Counted from the stretch's first letter, positions 8,907 to 18,172 are shown. The stretch: 64,000 nucleotides of DNA from Halomonas denitrificans (GCA_019800895.1 JAHVKF010000001.1:744001-808000), one strand, 5' to 3'. The notes: a model not told the origin generated them from the sequence alone. Made by a program: numbers and translations.

Positions 8907-9989
8907 TCAGTCGGTGATCGAGATCTTCGGCATGCGGATCGCGGTGTTCAGGTCCTGCCGGGCCAGGCGGGCGGCCGCGCGGCGAGCGATGGCACGGAAA
9001 CGCAGCGCGGCATCGCCGTCGGGATCGTCGGCCACGGAAGGCCGGCCGACGTCGGTGGAGCGACCCAGTGCCGCGTCGAGGGGCAGTTCGCCGAGCAGGG
9101 CCAGGCCCGTTTCCTCGGCGATCCTCGCGCCGCCGCCGCGACCGAAGATCGGCTCCTCGGCGCCGCAGTTCGAACAGACATGGGTGCTCATGTTCTCGAT
9201 CACGCCGAGCACAGGGACCTTGACCTTGCGGAACATCGCCACCGCGCGCCGGACGTCGTCCAGGGCTACGTCCTGCGGCGTGGTGACCACCAGGCTGCCG
9301 GCCACGGGGATCCGCTGGGCCAGGGTCAACTGGACGTCGCCGGTCCCGGGCGGCAGATCGATCACCAGGTAATCCAGGTCGTCCCACAGGGTTTCCGACA
9401 GCATCTGCTGGAGCGCCTGGGTCGCCATCGGTCCGCGCCAGATCATCGCCTGGTCGACCGAGACCAGCACGCCGATGCTCATGGCCTGGATGCCGTGCGC
9501 CTGCAACGGCAGGATGCGGCGATTCTCGGTGGTCCCGGGCTTGCCGGACAGCCCGAGCATTCGGGGCTGGCTGGGCCCGTAGATATCGGCGTCGAGAATG
9601 CCGACCCGGGCGCCTTCGGCGGCCAACGCGAGCGCCAGGTTGGCCGCGACCGTGGACTTGCCGACCCCGCCCTTGCCGGAGGCGACCGCGATGACGTTGC
9701 GCACCCCGTCCAGCGGCTTCAGCCCGCCCTGCACGGCGTGGGCGCGGATGCGGCTGCCGAGATCGACGGTCACCGCATCCACCCCGTCGAACCCACGGAC
9801 CAGCGACTCGATCCGCCGGACCAGGGAATCGGCGACGCCGCGCGCGGGGTAGCCGAGTTCGACGTCGACGGCCACCTTGCCGTCGCGCACGGCGACCGCT
9901 CGGATCGCGTCGCCGAACGGGGCACCGGATTCGGGGTCGTCGAGCGCCCGCAGGGCGTCGAGCAACGCGTCTCGGTTCGGCTGGCTCAA
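8907..9989 (-). CDS. apbC: Iron-sulfur cluster carrier ApbC/Mrp (P-loop ATPase)
   Basis: The 360-residue protein has an N-terminal MIP18-like (DUF59) domain (about residues 5-85) followed by a deviant Walker A GKGGVGKST (105-113), the ParA/Mrp type. Cys272-x-x-Cys275 (VCSNCG) is the pair that holds a bridging 4Fe-4S cluster in Mrp/Nbp35 proteins. It delivers Fe-S clusters to apo-proteins. The start codon is TTG at 9989 with GGAG about 8 bases upstream; no ATG gives a complete DUF59 domain. Confidence 0.93.
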   Translation of the reverse strand: MSQPNRDALLDALRALDDPESGAPFGDAIRAVAVRDGKVAVDVELGYPARGVADSLVRRIESLVRGFDGVDAVTVDLGSRIRAHAVQGGLKPLDGVRNVIAVASGKGGVGKSTVAANLALALAAEGARVGILDADIYGPSQPRMLGLSGKPGTTENRRILPLQAHGIQAMSIGVLVSVDQAMIWRGPMATQALQQMLSETLWDDLDYLVIDLPPGTGDVQLTLAQRIPVAGSLVVTTPQDVALDDVRRAVAMFRKVKVPVLGVIENMSTHVCSNCGAEEPIFGRGGGARIAEETGLALLGELPLDAALGRSTDVGRPSVADDPDGDAALRFRAIARRAAARLARQDLNTAIRMPKISITD

Positions 9990-10103
9990 GATCGGACTCC
10001 GTCGGTGGACGTTCGCTCAACGGCGTATTGTAGGCGCGCCGCGCGGCCACGGTCGGCTGGTATCCTCTCGGACCTGATCCACTCCCGAGGCTCCCGCGCC
10101 GTC

Positions 10104-10397
10104 ATGGCCCTGAACCGCACCCAGATCCGCTTTCTCCGCGGCCTCTGCCACGACCTGTCACCGGTGGTGATCGTGGCCGACAAGGGGCTGACCGACAATG
10201 TCCGCGCCGAGGTCGAGCTGGCGCTCGACAGCCACGAACTCATCAAGGTGAAGCTGCGAGCCGATCGCGAGCAGCGCAAGGCCTGGGTCGACGACCTGGC
10301 CGACAGCACCCGGGCCGACGTGGTCCAGCAGATCGGGCAGGTCGTCTGTCTGTATCGCCGCCACCCGGACACGCCGCGGATCCAGCTTCCCTGTTGA
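10104..10397 (+). CDS. yhbY: Ribosome assembly RNA-binding protein YhbY (CRM domain)
   Basis: The 97-residue protein is a single CRM domain (MALNRTQIRFLRGLCHDLSP... GLTDNVRAEVELALDSHELIKVKL). YhbY binds precursors of the 50S subunit. The ATG at 10104 was chosen because it gives the exact family length and N-terminus. It is divergent from apbC, with about 115 bases between them. The family is often next to ftsH/rlmE in gammaproteobacteria; here it is not. Confidence 0.93.
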   Translation: MALNRTQIRFLRGLCHDLSPVVIVADKGLTDNVRAEVELALDSHELIKVKLRADREQRKAWVDDLADSTRADVVQQIGQVVCLYRRHPDTPRIQLPC

Positions 10398-10440
10398 TTC
10401 GGACCGCCCTCCTTCGCCACGTCCACGTCGACCGACCGCC

Positions 10441-10821
10441 ATGCAGCTGACCGAACACCGCCCCGACCACAGCTACTTCGTTCACTCGCTTCACGACGAC
10501 GCGATCCGGATCGTCGACCGACCCTGGAGCGAAAGCCTGTTGCTCACGCCCGACCGCGCGCCGAAGCCCTGGCCCGTCGCCGCGGTGGGGGACCTGACCG
10601 AGGAGGCGCTTGCGCCGGTGTTCGAATACCGTCCGGACGTGGTGCTGCTGGCCACGGGCCGCGAGCTCCGGTTTCCGGGCGCCGAAATCCAGCGCCTGTT
10701 CCTGGCCCGACACGTGGGTCTGGAGGTCATGACGCTGGAATCGGCAGCCCGCACCTTCAACGTGCTGGCCAGCGAGGAGCGGCGCGTGCTGGCCGCGCTG
10801 ATCTGGCAGCCGGCCGCCTGA
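10441..10821 (+). CDS. Mth938-like domain protein (DUF498/NDUFAF3 fold)
   Basis: The 126-residue protein has the conserved Mth938 pattern: an early SYFVHSLHDDAIRI strand, then PDVVLLATGRELRFPG and a C-terminal ARTFNVLASEERRVLAALI. Eukaryotic relatives (NDUFAF3) help assemble complex I; bacterial members have no settled function. It follows yhbY after 43 bases on the same strand and converges with nlpD, leaving 9 bases between the stops. In other gammaproteobacteria rpoS often occupies the place next to nlpD, and it is absent here. Confidence 0.85.
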   Translation: MQLTEHRPDHSYFVHSLHDDAIRIVDRPWSESLLLTPDRAPKPWPVAAVGDLTEEALAPVFEYRPDVVLLATGRELRFPGAEIQRLFLARHVGLEVMTLESAARTFNVLASEERRVLAALIWQPAA

Positions 10822-10830
10822 GCCGACCCG

Positions 10831-11811
10831 CTAGCGCTGCGGCAGAAAGCCCGTCGGATCGACCGGCTGACCGTCGCGGCGGATCTCGAAGTGCAGCACC
10901 GGGTCGTCTCGCTCGTTGCGACCGAGCGTGGCGATCACCTGGCCGCCGCGGACCGGATCGCCCTCCGCGACCTGGCGAGTCCGGTTGTGTGCGTAGGCCG
11001 AGAGCATCCGGTCGTTGTGCTTGACGATGATCAGCTCGCCGTAGCCGATCAAGCCGTTTCCGCTGTAGACCACCGTGCCGTCGGCGGCCGCCCGGACCGG
11101 CTGGCCGGGCGTACCCGAGATCAGGATGCCTTTCCTCGTGTCGCCGGGATTGAACCCCCGCGCCACGCTGCCGGCGGTCGGCCAGCGCCAATCGACCCCG
11201 CCGGCGCGGCGCGTCGCGGTCGTCGGCACCGGCGCGGAGCCGCTCGTCGCCGACGTTGACGGCGCGGAAGCCGATGAGGGCCGCCGGGATCGCGGTTCCG
11301 GAGGCGCTGCGGCCGTGCTCTCGCCACCGCTTCGGGACTCGCCAACGGGATCGGCGGTCGCCTCGGTCGACGTCTCGGTCCCCGAGCGGGCCGGCGTCTC
11401 GTTCGAGGCCGATGCAGGCGCCGACGTCCTCGTCGACGGCTGCGCTTCGGCCCGCGTCGATCCGGACGGCGTTCGCGCGACCGCTGGCCGCGCTGGCCGA
11501 ATCGCCGGCTCCATCGCGGCCGGTCGGCGCAGATCGAGGGACTGGCCGACCCGGATGGTGTACGGCGGACCGATGCGATTCCAGCGCGCCATCTCGCGCC
11601 AGTCCAACCCGAACCGGAAAGCGATCGAATACAGCGTATCGCCTTCGCGCACGCGGTAGACCGACGGGGCCGGCGACGGCGGTGGAGCGCTCCGGCTCTG
11701 CGGTCGCTGTTCGGGCATCAGCGGCCCCGGCGCCCCGCAGCCGGCCAGCGTCAGCGCGACCAGCAGGCCCAGCCCGGCGGCACTCCAGTGGGCGGGTCGG
11801 CGGCGGGACAT
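10831..11811 (-). CDS. nlpD: NlpD-like lipoprotein, LysM plus degenerate LytM (M23) domain
   Basis: NlpD activates cell-wall amidases at the division septum. The product (about 326 residues) has a lipoprotein signal ending in LAGC, a LysM domain (YRVREGDTLYSIAFRFGLDW...), a long Ser/Thr/Ala/Pro linker, and a LytM domain at the C-terminus. The LytM domain keeps the fold motifs (GYGELIIVKHND, AYAHN, LHFEIR) but has GILIS where active enzymes carry HxxxD, so it should be an activator and not an enzyme. I chose ATG 11811 over the GTG at 11835: it begins right before the signal peptide and avoids overlap with the upstream gene. It is the last gene of surE-pcm-yqaA-nlpD. Confidence 0.9.
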   Translation of the reverse strand: MSRRRPAHWSAAGLGLLVALTLAGCGAPGPLMPEQRPQSRSAPPPSPAPSVYRVREGDTLYSIAFRFGLDWREMARWNRIGPPYTIRVGQSLDLRRPAAMEPAIRPARPAVARTPSGSTRAEAQPSTRTSAPASASNETPARSGTETSTEATADPVGESRSGGESTAAAPPEPRSRRPSSASAPSTSATSGSAPVPTTATRRAGGVDWRWPTAGSVARGFNPGDTRKGILISGTPGQPVRAAADGTVVYSGNGLIGYGELIIVKHNDRMLSAYAHNRTRQVAEGDPVRGGQVIATLGRNERDDPVLHFEIRRDGQPVDPTGFLPQR

Positions 11812-11818
11812 CGGCCCG

Positions 11819-12418
11819 CTAGTCACCGGCCGCACCGCCGCTCAGGACGATGGCGATGGCCGCGACCACCGCAAGCGCCACCACGATCCAGCCGATCAGA
11901 TCGATCCGATCGCGCAAGTGGTCGGCCATCCGCTCACCCCCTGCGCGGATCAGGGCCGCGACGAGGAAGAACCGGGCGCCGCGCCCGACCAGGCTGCCGA
12001 CGATGAAGCCCGGCAGCGGCATCAGCAGCGCGCCGCCGGCGATCGTGATGATCTTGAACGGTATCGGCGTGAACCCGGCGACGATCACGAAGGCGATCCC
12101 CCAGGTCTCGAACAGGCCGGTCGCCGCGGCGTAGGCATCGAGATAGCCGAAGCGCTCGACCAGCGGAAGCACGACCTCCAGCGCCAGCCAACCGATCAGG
12201 TAGCCGGCCAGGCCGCCGATCACCGAAGCGACCGTGGTCAGGCCGGCGAGGCGCCAGGCCCGGTCCCGATCGGCCAGCACCATCGGCGCCAGCATCACGT
12301 CGGGCGGCACCGGGAAGAAGGTGGCCTCGGCGAAGCTCAATCCGGCGAGATACCGGTGCGCGTTCCGATGGCGGGACCACTCCAGGACCCGATCGTAGAT
12401 GGGCCGGAACAAGCGCAC
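11819..12418 (-). CDS. YqaA family membrane protein (DedA/VTT-related)
   Basis: The 199-residue membrane protein has four to five hydrophobic segments and the motifs FAEATFFPVPPDVML and GFTPIPFKIITIAGGA, both marks of the YqaA branch of the SNARE-associated/DedA superfamily. Members are inner-membrane proteins that may move lipids or keep the membrane potential; the precise role is not established. It lies between pcm (6-base gap) and nlpD (7-base gap), the usual place for this gene in gammaproteobacteria with this operon. Confidence 0.88.
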   Translation of the reverse strand: MRLFRPIYDRVLEWSRHRNAHRYLAGLSFAEATFFPVPPDVMLAPMVLADRDRAWRLAGLTTVASVIGGLAGYLIGWLALEVVLPLVERFGYLDAYAAATGLFETWGIAFVIVAGFTPIPFKIITIAGGALLMPLPGFIVGSLVGRGARFFLVAALIRAGGERMADHLRDRIDLIGWIVVALAVVAAIAIVLSGGAAGD

Positions 12419-12424
12419 GGCGGG

Positions 12425-13090
12425 TCAGTCCAACCCTTCGAGCAGCGGCACGAAACTGACCGGTGCCAGCGTTTCGCGCTCCAGGCCGTCGGGCATGCGC
12501 ACGAAACGCTCGAGCTGCTGGACGCCACCCTGTTCACCGATCGGCGCGATCAGCACGCCCCCTTCGGCCAGCTGGTCGAACAGCGCATCGGGCACCTGCC
12601 CGCCGGCGGTGACAACGATCGCGTCGAACGGGGCCTGGCTGGGCCAGCCGGCGCGCCCGTCCAGGTGGCGGACGAACACGCTGTGCAGCTTCAACCGGTG
12701 CAGGCGCTGCTTGGCCTGGCGAGCCAGCTCGCCGATCCGTTCGGTGGTGAAGACCTGATCGGCCAGCTGGGCGAGAATCGCGGCCTGGTAGCCGGAACCG
12801 GTGCCGATCTCCAGCACCTTGCCGAGCCGACGGCCGGTGAGCACCGCCTCGGTCATCTTGGCCACGACCAGCGGCTGCGAGATCGTCTGTCCGCGTCCGA
12901 TCGGAAGGGCGCTGTTCTCATAGGCCCGCGACGAAAGCGCTTCGTCCACGAACAGGTGGCGCGGCGTTCGCGCGATGACTTCCAGCACCGCCTCGCTGGT
13001 GATGCCCTGGCGCCGAAGCTGTTCGATCAGCCGGCGTCGGGTGCGCTCCGACGTCATGCCGATCCCGCGGGTCAGTGACTCGGCGTTCAT
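12425..13090 (-). CDS. pcm: Protein-L-isoaspartate O-methyltransferase
   Basis: Pcm starts the repair of isoaspartyl residues in aged proteins, using S-adenosylmethionine. The 221-residue product shows the family block [26 protein letters not shown], the SAM-binding loop [12 protein letters not shown], and [10 protein letters not shown]. The ATG at 13090 overlaps the surE stop as ATGA and gives MNAESLTRG...; ATG 13057 would also be possible. The surE-pcm pairing is widely conserved and is thought to serve survival in stationary phase. Confidence 0.95.
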   Translation of the reverse strand: MNAESLTRGIGMTSERTRRRLIEQLRRQGITSEAVLEVIARTPRHLFVDEALSSRAYENSALPIGRGQTISQPLVVAKMTEAVLTGRRLGKVLEIGTGSGYQAAILAQLADQVFTTERIGELARQAKQRLHRLKLHSVFVRHLDGRAGWPSQAPFDAIVVTAGGQVPDALFDQLAEGGVLIAPIGEQGGVQQLERFVRMPDGLERETLAPVSFVPLLEGLD

Positions 13091-13905
13091 TCCCGGCCGT
13101 CTCCCCGGCCCGCTTCCGGGTCGCCTCCTGCGTCCGGGTCGGCATGCGGATCGATTGCGGCGACCCATTGCGACACCTGTTCGAGCGCCTGGTAACGCGT
13201 GAGATCGACGTGGATCGGGGTGACCGAGACGTAGCCGCGCCGGATCGCGTTGAAGTCGGTGCCGGGGCCATTGTCCTCTTCCTCGCCGGCAGCACCGATC
13301 CAGAAGAACTGGCGGCCGCGAGGATCCTTGATGGGAATCACGTCCTCGGAGCGGTGGCGGTGCCCCAGGCGGGTCGTTTCGAAGCCCTTGATCTCGCTCC
13401 AGGGCAGGTCGGGCACGTTGACGTTGAGGATCGTGTCGGCAGGCAGCGGCTCGTCGAACAACTGCCGCATCAGGATCTGGGCGGCCCGGGCACCGCTGGC
13501 GTAGTTCTTCGCCCGACCGCCTTCGTAGACCAGCGAAACGGCCATCGCCGGCAAGCCCAGGAAGCGCCCTTCCATCGCAGCCGCGACGGTGCCGGAATAC
13601 AGCACGTCGTCGCCGAGGTTGCCGCCGTTGTTGATCCCGGAAATCACCATGTCCGGCTCGTCCTCGAGCAGGCCGGTGATGCCGATGTGCACGCAATCGG
13701 TGGGCGTCCCGGAGACCCTGTAGATACCCTCGTCGCGGCGATCGACCCGGATCGGCCGATCGAGCGTGAGGGAGTTGCTCGCGCCGGACCGGTCGCGGTC
13801 GGGAGCGACGAGGGTCACCCGGTCGACGTGGCGCTGGATCTGCTCGGCGAGCACGCGAATGCCGGTCGCATCGAGACCGTCATCGTTGCTGATCAGGATA
13901 TGCAT
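13087..13905 (-). CDS. surE: 5'/3'-nucleotidase SurE
   Basis: SurE is a metal-dependent nucleoside monophosphatase. The N-terminal [16 protein letters not shown] contains the metal ligands Asp8 and Asp9. [23 protein letters not shown] carries the Ser and Asn metal ligands. The length of 272 residues exceeds the usual ~250 because of an Asp/Gly/Arg-rich C-terminal tail. It is the first gene of the surE-pcm-yqaA-nlpD run. Confidence 0.96.
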   Translation of the reverse strand: MHILISNDDGLDATGIRVLAEQIQRHVDRVTLVAPDRDRSGASNSLTLDRPIRVDRRDEGIYRVSGTPTDCVHIGITGLLEDEPDMVISGINNGGNLGDDVLYSGTVAAAMEGRFLGLPAMAVSLVYEGGRAKNYASGARAAQILMRQLFDEPLPADTILNVNVPDLPWSEIKGFETTRLGHRHRSEDVIPIKDPRGRQFFWIGAAGEEEDNGPGTDFNAIRRGYVSVTPIHVDLTRYQALEQVSQWVAAIDPHADPDAGGDPEAGRGDGRE

Positions 13906-14088
13906 GGAAGGAAGACTACCCCCGGTTGCCGGCGTCCGCTTGCCGGATCGCGATGATGGCGTTCATCGGCCCGGTGTGAACGGCCGCGTGGATGGATTCG
14001 AAGCCCGGTAACTATAATGGATCGAACGATCGGCATTTCACCCGGCGCGCGGCGTCCACGCCCCGATGCCGGCGGTTCTGGAGACTCC

Positions 14089-14700
14089 ATGAGCGATGAT
14101 TGGGACGAGCGGACCGGCGCGGACGACCACGGTCGTCGCGACGGGGAGGCCGAGCTTCGGAGCGACGGCGCCGAGGACGACTTCGGTGCGTTCCGGGACG
14201 CGGTCGGCCCGGTGCGGCGGATCCGCACCGAGCGCGCCGAAACGCGGCCGGAACGGACCCGTCCCTCGCCCCGGATGCGCAGAGCCGACGAAGCGCGGGT
14301 CCTCGACGAGCTCGCCGTCGCATCGCCCGGCGCCGAGGCGCTGGAGACCGGAGAAGAGCTGCAATGGCTGCGTCCCGGCCTGCAGCATCGGGTGCTGGCG
14401 CGCCTGCGGCGCGGTCACTGGCGAATCCAGGACGAAATCGACCTGCACCAGATGAACGTCGACGCCGCGACCCGCTCGATCCGGATCTTTCTCGACGATG
14501 CGCTGGCAGCCGGCATGTCCTGCGTCAAGATCATCCACGGCAAGGGGCTGCGCTCGGGGCCGGCGGGACCGCGCCTGCGGGCCGCCACCGGCCGGATCCT
14601 CAGCCGGCATCCGCGCGTCCTCGCGTTCACCGCGGCCCGGCCGGGCGACGGCGGAACCGGCGCGACCTACGTGCTGCTCAAGCAACGCCAACGCGCGTGA
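14089..14700 (+). CDS. Smr domain protein (SmrA/YdaL type)
   Basis: The product is about 203 residues: a charged N-terminal half, then an Smr domain with DLHQMNVDAA (the LHxxx motif) and KIIHGKGLRSG (the HGKG motif). Smr domains are nucleases or nucleic acid-binding modules. The stand-alone form seen here matches bacterial SmrA/SmrB, of which SmrB rescues collided ribosomes; which subtype this is cannot be settled by eye. ATG 14089 was chosen because GGAG lies 5 bases upstream; an earlier ATG at 14017 would sit on a perfect TATAAT -10 hexamer (14013-14018) and would be at the transcript start. Confidence 0.85.
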   Translation: MSDDWDERTGADDHGRRDGEAELRSDGAEDDFGAFRDAVGPVRRIRTERAETRPERTRPSPRMRRADEARVLDELAVASPGAEALETGEELQWLRPGLQHRVLARLRRGHWRIQDEIDLHQMNVDAATRSIRIFLDDALAAGMSCVKIIHGKGLRSGPAGPRLRAATGRILSRHPRVLAFTAARPGDGGTGATYVLLKQRQRA

Positions 14701-15059
14701 GCGGATCGGCGCAGGCGGTGATTCCCTTGCTGCTGTTGCTCGGCGCGGTGGCTCTGTGGTGGGCAACCGCATTGGCGGCCCGGGACCGCGCGGTCGACGC
14801 GGCCCGTCGCCTGTGCCGACGCGAAGGCTGGCAGCTGCTCGACCAGACGGTCGCCATGGAGCGCTTTCGACCGATGCGGAGCGAACGGGGTCTCACCGGC
14901 GATCGTCGGTACCGATTCGAATTCAGCACCGACGGCGGCCAGCGCCGCGCCGGCGGTGTTCGCCTCGTCGGCGGTCGGGTCGAGCGGGTCTGGGCCGACG
15001 CGCCGGACGGACGCCTGATCGAATCGACGTCGGGTCCACCCGGACCCGATCCGGGCTGA
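14697..15059 (+). CDS. DUF3301 small membrane-anchored protein
   Basis: The 120-residue protein has one N-terminal membrane helix (VIPLLLLLGAVALWWATAL) and a soluble domain with LCRREGWQLLDQTVAMERFR and YRFEFSTDGGQRRAG, the pattern of DUF3301. The function is unknown. It starts with GTG at 14697 that overlaps the Smr stop as GTGA, so translation is coupled to the Smr gene. Confidence 0.8.
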   Translation: MSGSAQAVIPLLLLLGAVALWWATALAARDRAVDAARRLCRREGWQLLDQTVAMERFRPMRSERGLTGDRRYRFEFSTDGGQRRAGGVRLVGGRVERVWADAPDGRLIESTSGPPGPDPG

Positions 15060-15122
15060 CGCCGATCGCCCTCCTCGCGAAGCCCCCGTCTCGGCGGGCG
15101 CGCATCCAATACACTGGCCGAC

Positions 15123-15938
15123 ATGGAGGACCTGCCGACCATGCTCAACGACGTTCCGCCGACCTCGCTGCTGGTCACGTTCATCGGCCTGAGTGCGATC
15201 ATCGCGATCCGCTACGCGCTGATTTCCGGCCTGTTCTACTGGTTGCTGTGGGGCCGGCCGGCCGATCGCGTGGGGGCGATCAAACTGATGCACGGACAAC
15301 CGGCCCCGGGGGCAGTGGGCCGGGAAATTCGATGGTCGCTGTGGTCGTCGTTCATCTACGCCGCGCCGGCCGCGATCGTCATCGAACTGTGGAAGCTCGG
15401 CGGCACCGCCGTGTACACCGACCTGGACGCCCATCCTCTGTGGTACGTGCCGGTCAGCGTGTTCCTGTACCTGTTCCTGCACGATACGTATTTTTACTGG
15501 ACGCACCGCGCGATGCATCATCGCCGACTGTTTCCGGTCGTCCATCGGGTGCACCACGAATCACGTCCGCCGACACCGTGGGCGGCGTTCTCGTTCCACC
15601 CCTGGGAGTCGGTGGTCGGTGCGATCTTCCTGCCATTGCTCGCGCTGGTGCTGCCGATCCACGTCGGTGCCGCGCTGTTCATCCTGACCCTGATGACGCT
15701 GGCCGCCGTGCTCAACCATTCCGGCTGGGAGATCCTGCCGCGGTGGTGGCTACGGGCGTGGCCGGGACGGAACCTGATCACCGCGGCGCATCACGATCTC
15801 CACCACAGGAACCCGCGGACCAATTACGGGCTCTACTTCCGCTGGTGGGACAAGTGGATGGGTACCGACCGGATGGAGACCGAGTACGCGTTCCTGGAAA
15901 CGAACGCGGCGCCGTCCGAAGACCGCGCCGCGTCGTGA
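15123..15938 (+). CDS. Sterol desaturase / fatty acid hydroxylase family membrane protein
   Basis: The 271-residue integral membrane protein has the di-iron histidine clusters of the family: HDTYFYWTHRAMHH, HRVHHESRPP, NHSGW and AAHHDLHHRN. These enzymes use O2 to hydroxylate or desaturate lipids; the substrate cannot be told. Two starts compete. ATG 15123 is first, but the bases right after it (GGAGG at 15125-15129) form an ideal ribosome site for ATG 15141, so the shorter form (265 residues, MLNDVPP...) may be the real one. It is convergent with ppiD. Confidence 0.85.
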   Translation: MEDLPTMLNDVPPTSLLVTFIGLSAIIAIRYALISGLFYWLLWGRPADRVGAIKLMHGQPAPGAVGREIRWSLWSSFIYAAPAAIVIELWKLGGTAVYTDLDAHPLWYVPVSVFLYLFLHDTYFYWTHRAMHHRRLFPVVHRVHHESRPPTPWAAFSFHPWESVVGAIFLPLLALVLPIHVGAALFILTLMTLAAVLNHSGWEILPRWWLRAWPGRNLITAAHHDLHHRNPRTNYGLYFRWWDKWMGTDRMETEYAFLETNAAPSEDRAAS

Positions 15939-16014
15939 TTCCTGCTCGGCCGGGCCGAAAACGGCCAGGCCCCTCCTGCGCCTCGGCGGGAAGCCGGAGC
16001 GCTGTCGTTCGCGC

Positions 16015-17913
16015 TTATTCGAGTCGCTCGTCGGCGACGTTGATCTCCGTGTTCGCCCGGAGCCAGGCCAGCAGGCCCTGGACTTCCCGGCCCACGGCGG
16101 CGAACTGCAGTTGCTGGCGCGCACCGTTGCGCTGCGCTTCGTCGGCCTCGGCCGGATCACCCGGCGTCACGCCGCGCAGCGCGACCACCGTCCAGCCCTG
16201 GCCACGGTCGACGAGTTCGTAGCGGGTCTCGCCCTCGGCCGGCTCGGCCATTCGGAACACGCCTTCGAGGACCGCACCGCCGAGATCGAAGTCGCGTCGG
16301 GTCACGCTGCGCTCATCGACTTCGAGCGATTCGGCCTCGGCCACCTCGCTCAGCGTCTGCCCCGCCCGGACCCGGGCGATCAGCGACTCGCCGTACTCGC
16401 GTGCCCGTTCCTGGGCGGCCTCGCGCGCCAGCTGATCGCGAATCTCGTTTTCCACCGCCTCCAGCGGACGCGGCTGCTCGGGCTGGTAGTCGGTGACGCG
16501 CAGAACGATGGCGCGGTTCTCGCCGACCTCGATCGGCTCGCTGGCCTGGCGGTCGACCAGCACCAGATCGGAAAAGGCCGCCTCGAGGACGGCGGGGTCG
16601 GCCAGCACGCCCTCGGCCGAGAAGCGGGAGTAGGGTCCGGCGGTCTGGAGCTCCAGGCCCAGGTCCTCGGAAATCGCAGCCAGCCCGGTCGGGTCGGCGT
16701 AGACCAGGTCGACCAGACGCTCGCTGAGTTCGAAGTAGAGCTCCTCGGCACGCTCGGCCCGAACCTCTTCCAGCACTTCGGCGCGCGCCTCTTCGAAACT
16801 CTGACCGCGCGGCTCGCGGATGTCGTCGAGGCGGATGATGTGCCAGCCGAAGTCGGACTCGACCGGCGCGGAAATTTCGCCGATGTCCAGCGCGAACAGC
16901 GCGTCGTCGAATGCCGGATCGATGATGCCGGGCTCCAGCCAGCCCAGGTCACCGCCGTCTTCGGCCGAGACCGGGTCGTCGGAGAACTCGGCGGCCAGCT
17001 CACCGAAGGCCTCGCCGTTGTCGATGCGCTCGCGCAGCGACTCGGCGAGTGCTTCGGCCTCGTCGGCGGTGCGCTCTTCGCCGGCGGTGATCAGGATGTG
17101 GGACGCGTTGCGCTCTTCCGGGGTGATGAACCGGGCCTTGACCGCCTCGTAGCGATCGCGCAGCGTTTCTTCGTCGATCTCCACGTCCGCGACCTGCTCG
17201 GCCGTATCGAGTTCGACGTACTCGACGGTGATCTGCTCGGGCCGCATGAAACGGTCCGTGTTGGCTTCGTAGTAATCGCCGATCGCCTCGTCGGTCACCG
17301 CTTCCGGATCGCGGTACGGGGCGCTGTCGATGGCCACCAGGGCCACGTCGCGCTCCTGCTGCTGGACCCGCAGCCAATCGTCGATCGCGTCTTCGGTGAC
17401 GAACGCCGAACTCGACACCGCAGCGGGCACCTCCTGCAGCAGGAGGTCCCGGGTCAGCTCGCGCTCGAACTGCTGAACGGTCCGGCCGGTGGCCTGCAAC
17501 CGCTGGCGATAGATCTGCGGGTCGAACTGGCCGTTGATCTGGAAGGCCGGCACCCCGCGAATGACCTCGAGCAAAGCGGCCGGGCTGATGGCCAGACCCT
17601 GCTCCTGGGCGTAGCCGCTGAGCAGGCGCTGGTCGATCATCTGCTCGAGAAACTCGCGCCGACGCTCGGGCCGGTTGACCTCGAGATCGTTGTAATTCTC
17701 GCCCTGCTGGGCGCGCAACTGCTGGCGGTAGCGCGCGAACTCGGTCTGGAATTCGGTGATCGAGATCGTCTGGTCACCCACCTCCGCGATCGTGTCCTGG
17801 GGGACGTCGCGGATGTAGCTGTCGACACCGAAGAAGAGAAACGGAACGGCCAGCAGGCCGAGGATGATGAAGGCGACAACGCCGGTCACCCGGTCACGAA
17901 TGGCTTGGAGCAT
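16015..17913 (-). CDS. ppiD: Peptidyl-prolyl isomerase PpiD, periplasmic folding chaperone
   Basis: The 632-residue protein has a single N-terminal membrane anchor (about residues 12-30), a large SurA-like N-terminal chaperone domain, and a parvulin (PpiC) domain at about residues 265-360 (NASHILI..., DDPVSAEDGGDLGW, FGWHIIRLDDI). A C-terminal region completes it. It acts at the inner membrane near SecYEG on emerging periplasmic and outer-membrane proteins. Here the gene lies downstream of hupB and two tRNA genes but behind a strong terminator, so it likely has its own promoter between 17914 and 17970. Confidence 0.94.
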   Translation of the reverse strand: MLQAIRDRVTGVVAFIILGLLAVPFLFFGVDSYIRDVPQDTIAEVGDQTISITEFQTEFARYRQQLRAQQGENYNDLEVNRPERRREFLEQMIDQRLLSGYAQEQGLAISPAALLEVIRGVPAFQINGQFDPQIYRQRLQATGRTVQQFERELTRDLLLQEVPAAVSSSAFVTEDAIDDWLRVQQQERDVALVAIDSAPYRDPEAVTDEAIGDYYEANTDRFMRPEQITVEYVELDTAEQVADVEIDEETLRDRYEAVKARFITPEERNASHILITAGEERTADEAEALAESLRERIDNGEAFGELAAEFSDDPVSAEDGGDLGWLEPGIIDPAFDDALFALDIGEISAPVESDFGWHIIRLDDIREPRGQSFEEARAEVLEEVRAERAEELYFELSERLVDLVYADPTGLAAISEDLGLELQTAGPYSRFSAEGVLADPAVLEAAFSDLVLVDRQASEPIEVGENRAIVLRVTDYQPEQPRPLEAVENEIRDQLAREAAQERAREYGESLIARVRAGQTLSEVAEAESLEVDERSVTRRDFDLGGAVLEGVFRMAEPAEGETRYELVDRGQGWTVVALRGVTPGDPAEADEAQRNGARQQLQFAAVGREVQGLLAWLRANTEINVADERLE

Positions 17914-17970
17914 GAAGGGAGAATCCTGTGCAGCGGCTGCTTGTCGTTGATTCGACTCAACACACGGTCT

Positions 17971-18002
17971 AAAAAAAACGGGGCGCCGAAATCGGCGCCC
18001 CG
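17971..18002 (-). terminator. Rho-independent terminator after tRNA-Asp
   Basis: An 11-bp GC-rich perfect stem (17979-17989 with 17992-18002, centre GGGGCGCCGA) is followed on the minus strand by eight U. It begins 9 bases after the 3' end of tRNA-Asp and would end the hupB-tRNA transcript before ppiD. Confidence 0.9.
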
Positions 18003-18010
18003 TTCAGGCT

Positions 18011-18087
18011 TGGCGGAGTGGACGGGACTCGAACCCGCGACCCCCGGCGTGACAGGCCGGTATTCTAACCAACTGAACTACCACTCC
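18011..18087 (-). tRNA. tRNA-Asp (anticodon GTC)
   Basis: This is a 77-base gene with encoded CCA. The anticodon loop CTGTCAC gives GTC, and the acceptor stem GGAGTGG/CCACTCC pairs perfectly. The T-arm reads GGTTCGAGTCC. It is followed by a terminator and preceded by tRNA-Val. Confidence 0.97.
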
Positions 18088-18096
18088 TTGAACTGC

Positions 18097-18172
18097 TGGT
18101 GGGTGCTGACGGGCTCGAACCGCCGACCCTCGCCTTGTAAGGGCGATGCTCTTCCAGCTGAGCTAAGCACCC
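18097..18172 (-). tRNA. tRNA-Val (anticodon TAC)
   Basis: This is a 76-base gene with encoded CCA. The anticodon loop CTTACAA gives TAC, and the acceptor stem GGGTGCT/AGCACCC pairs perfectly. Only 16 bases separate it from the hupB stop, so it is likely cut from the hupB transcript. Confidence 0.97.

Noticed and set aside
10831-11811. NlpD called as an active M23 endopeptidase
   Set aside because: The first zinc motif HxxxD is missing (GILIS), so an amidase activator is the better call.
14697-15059. A longer + frame from 14100 as a separate gene overlapping the Smr gene
   Set aside because: The part before 14697 is out of phase with the Smr domain gene and has Arg/Gly-rich shadow sequence; only the DUF3301 part is real.
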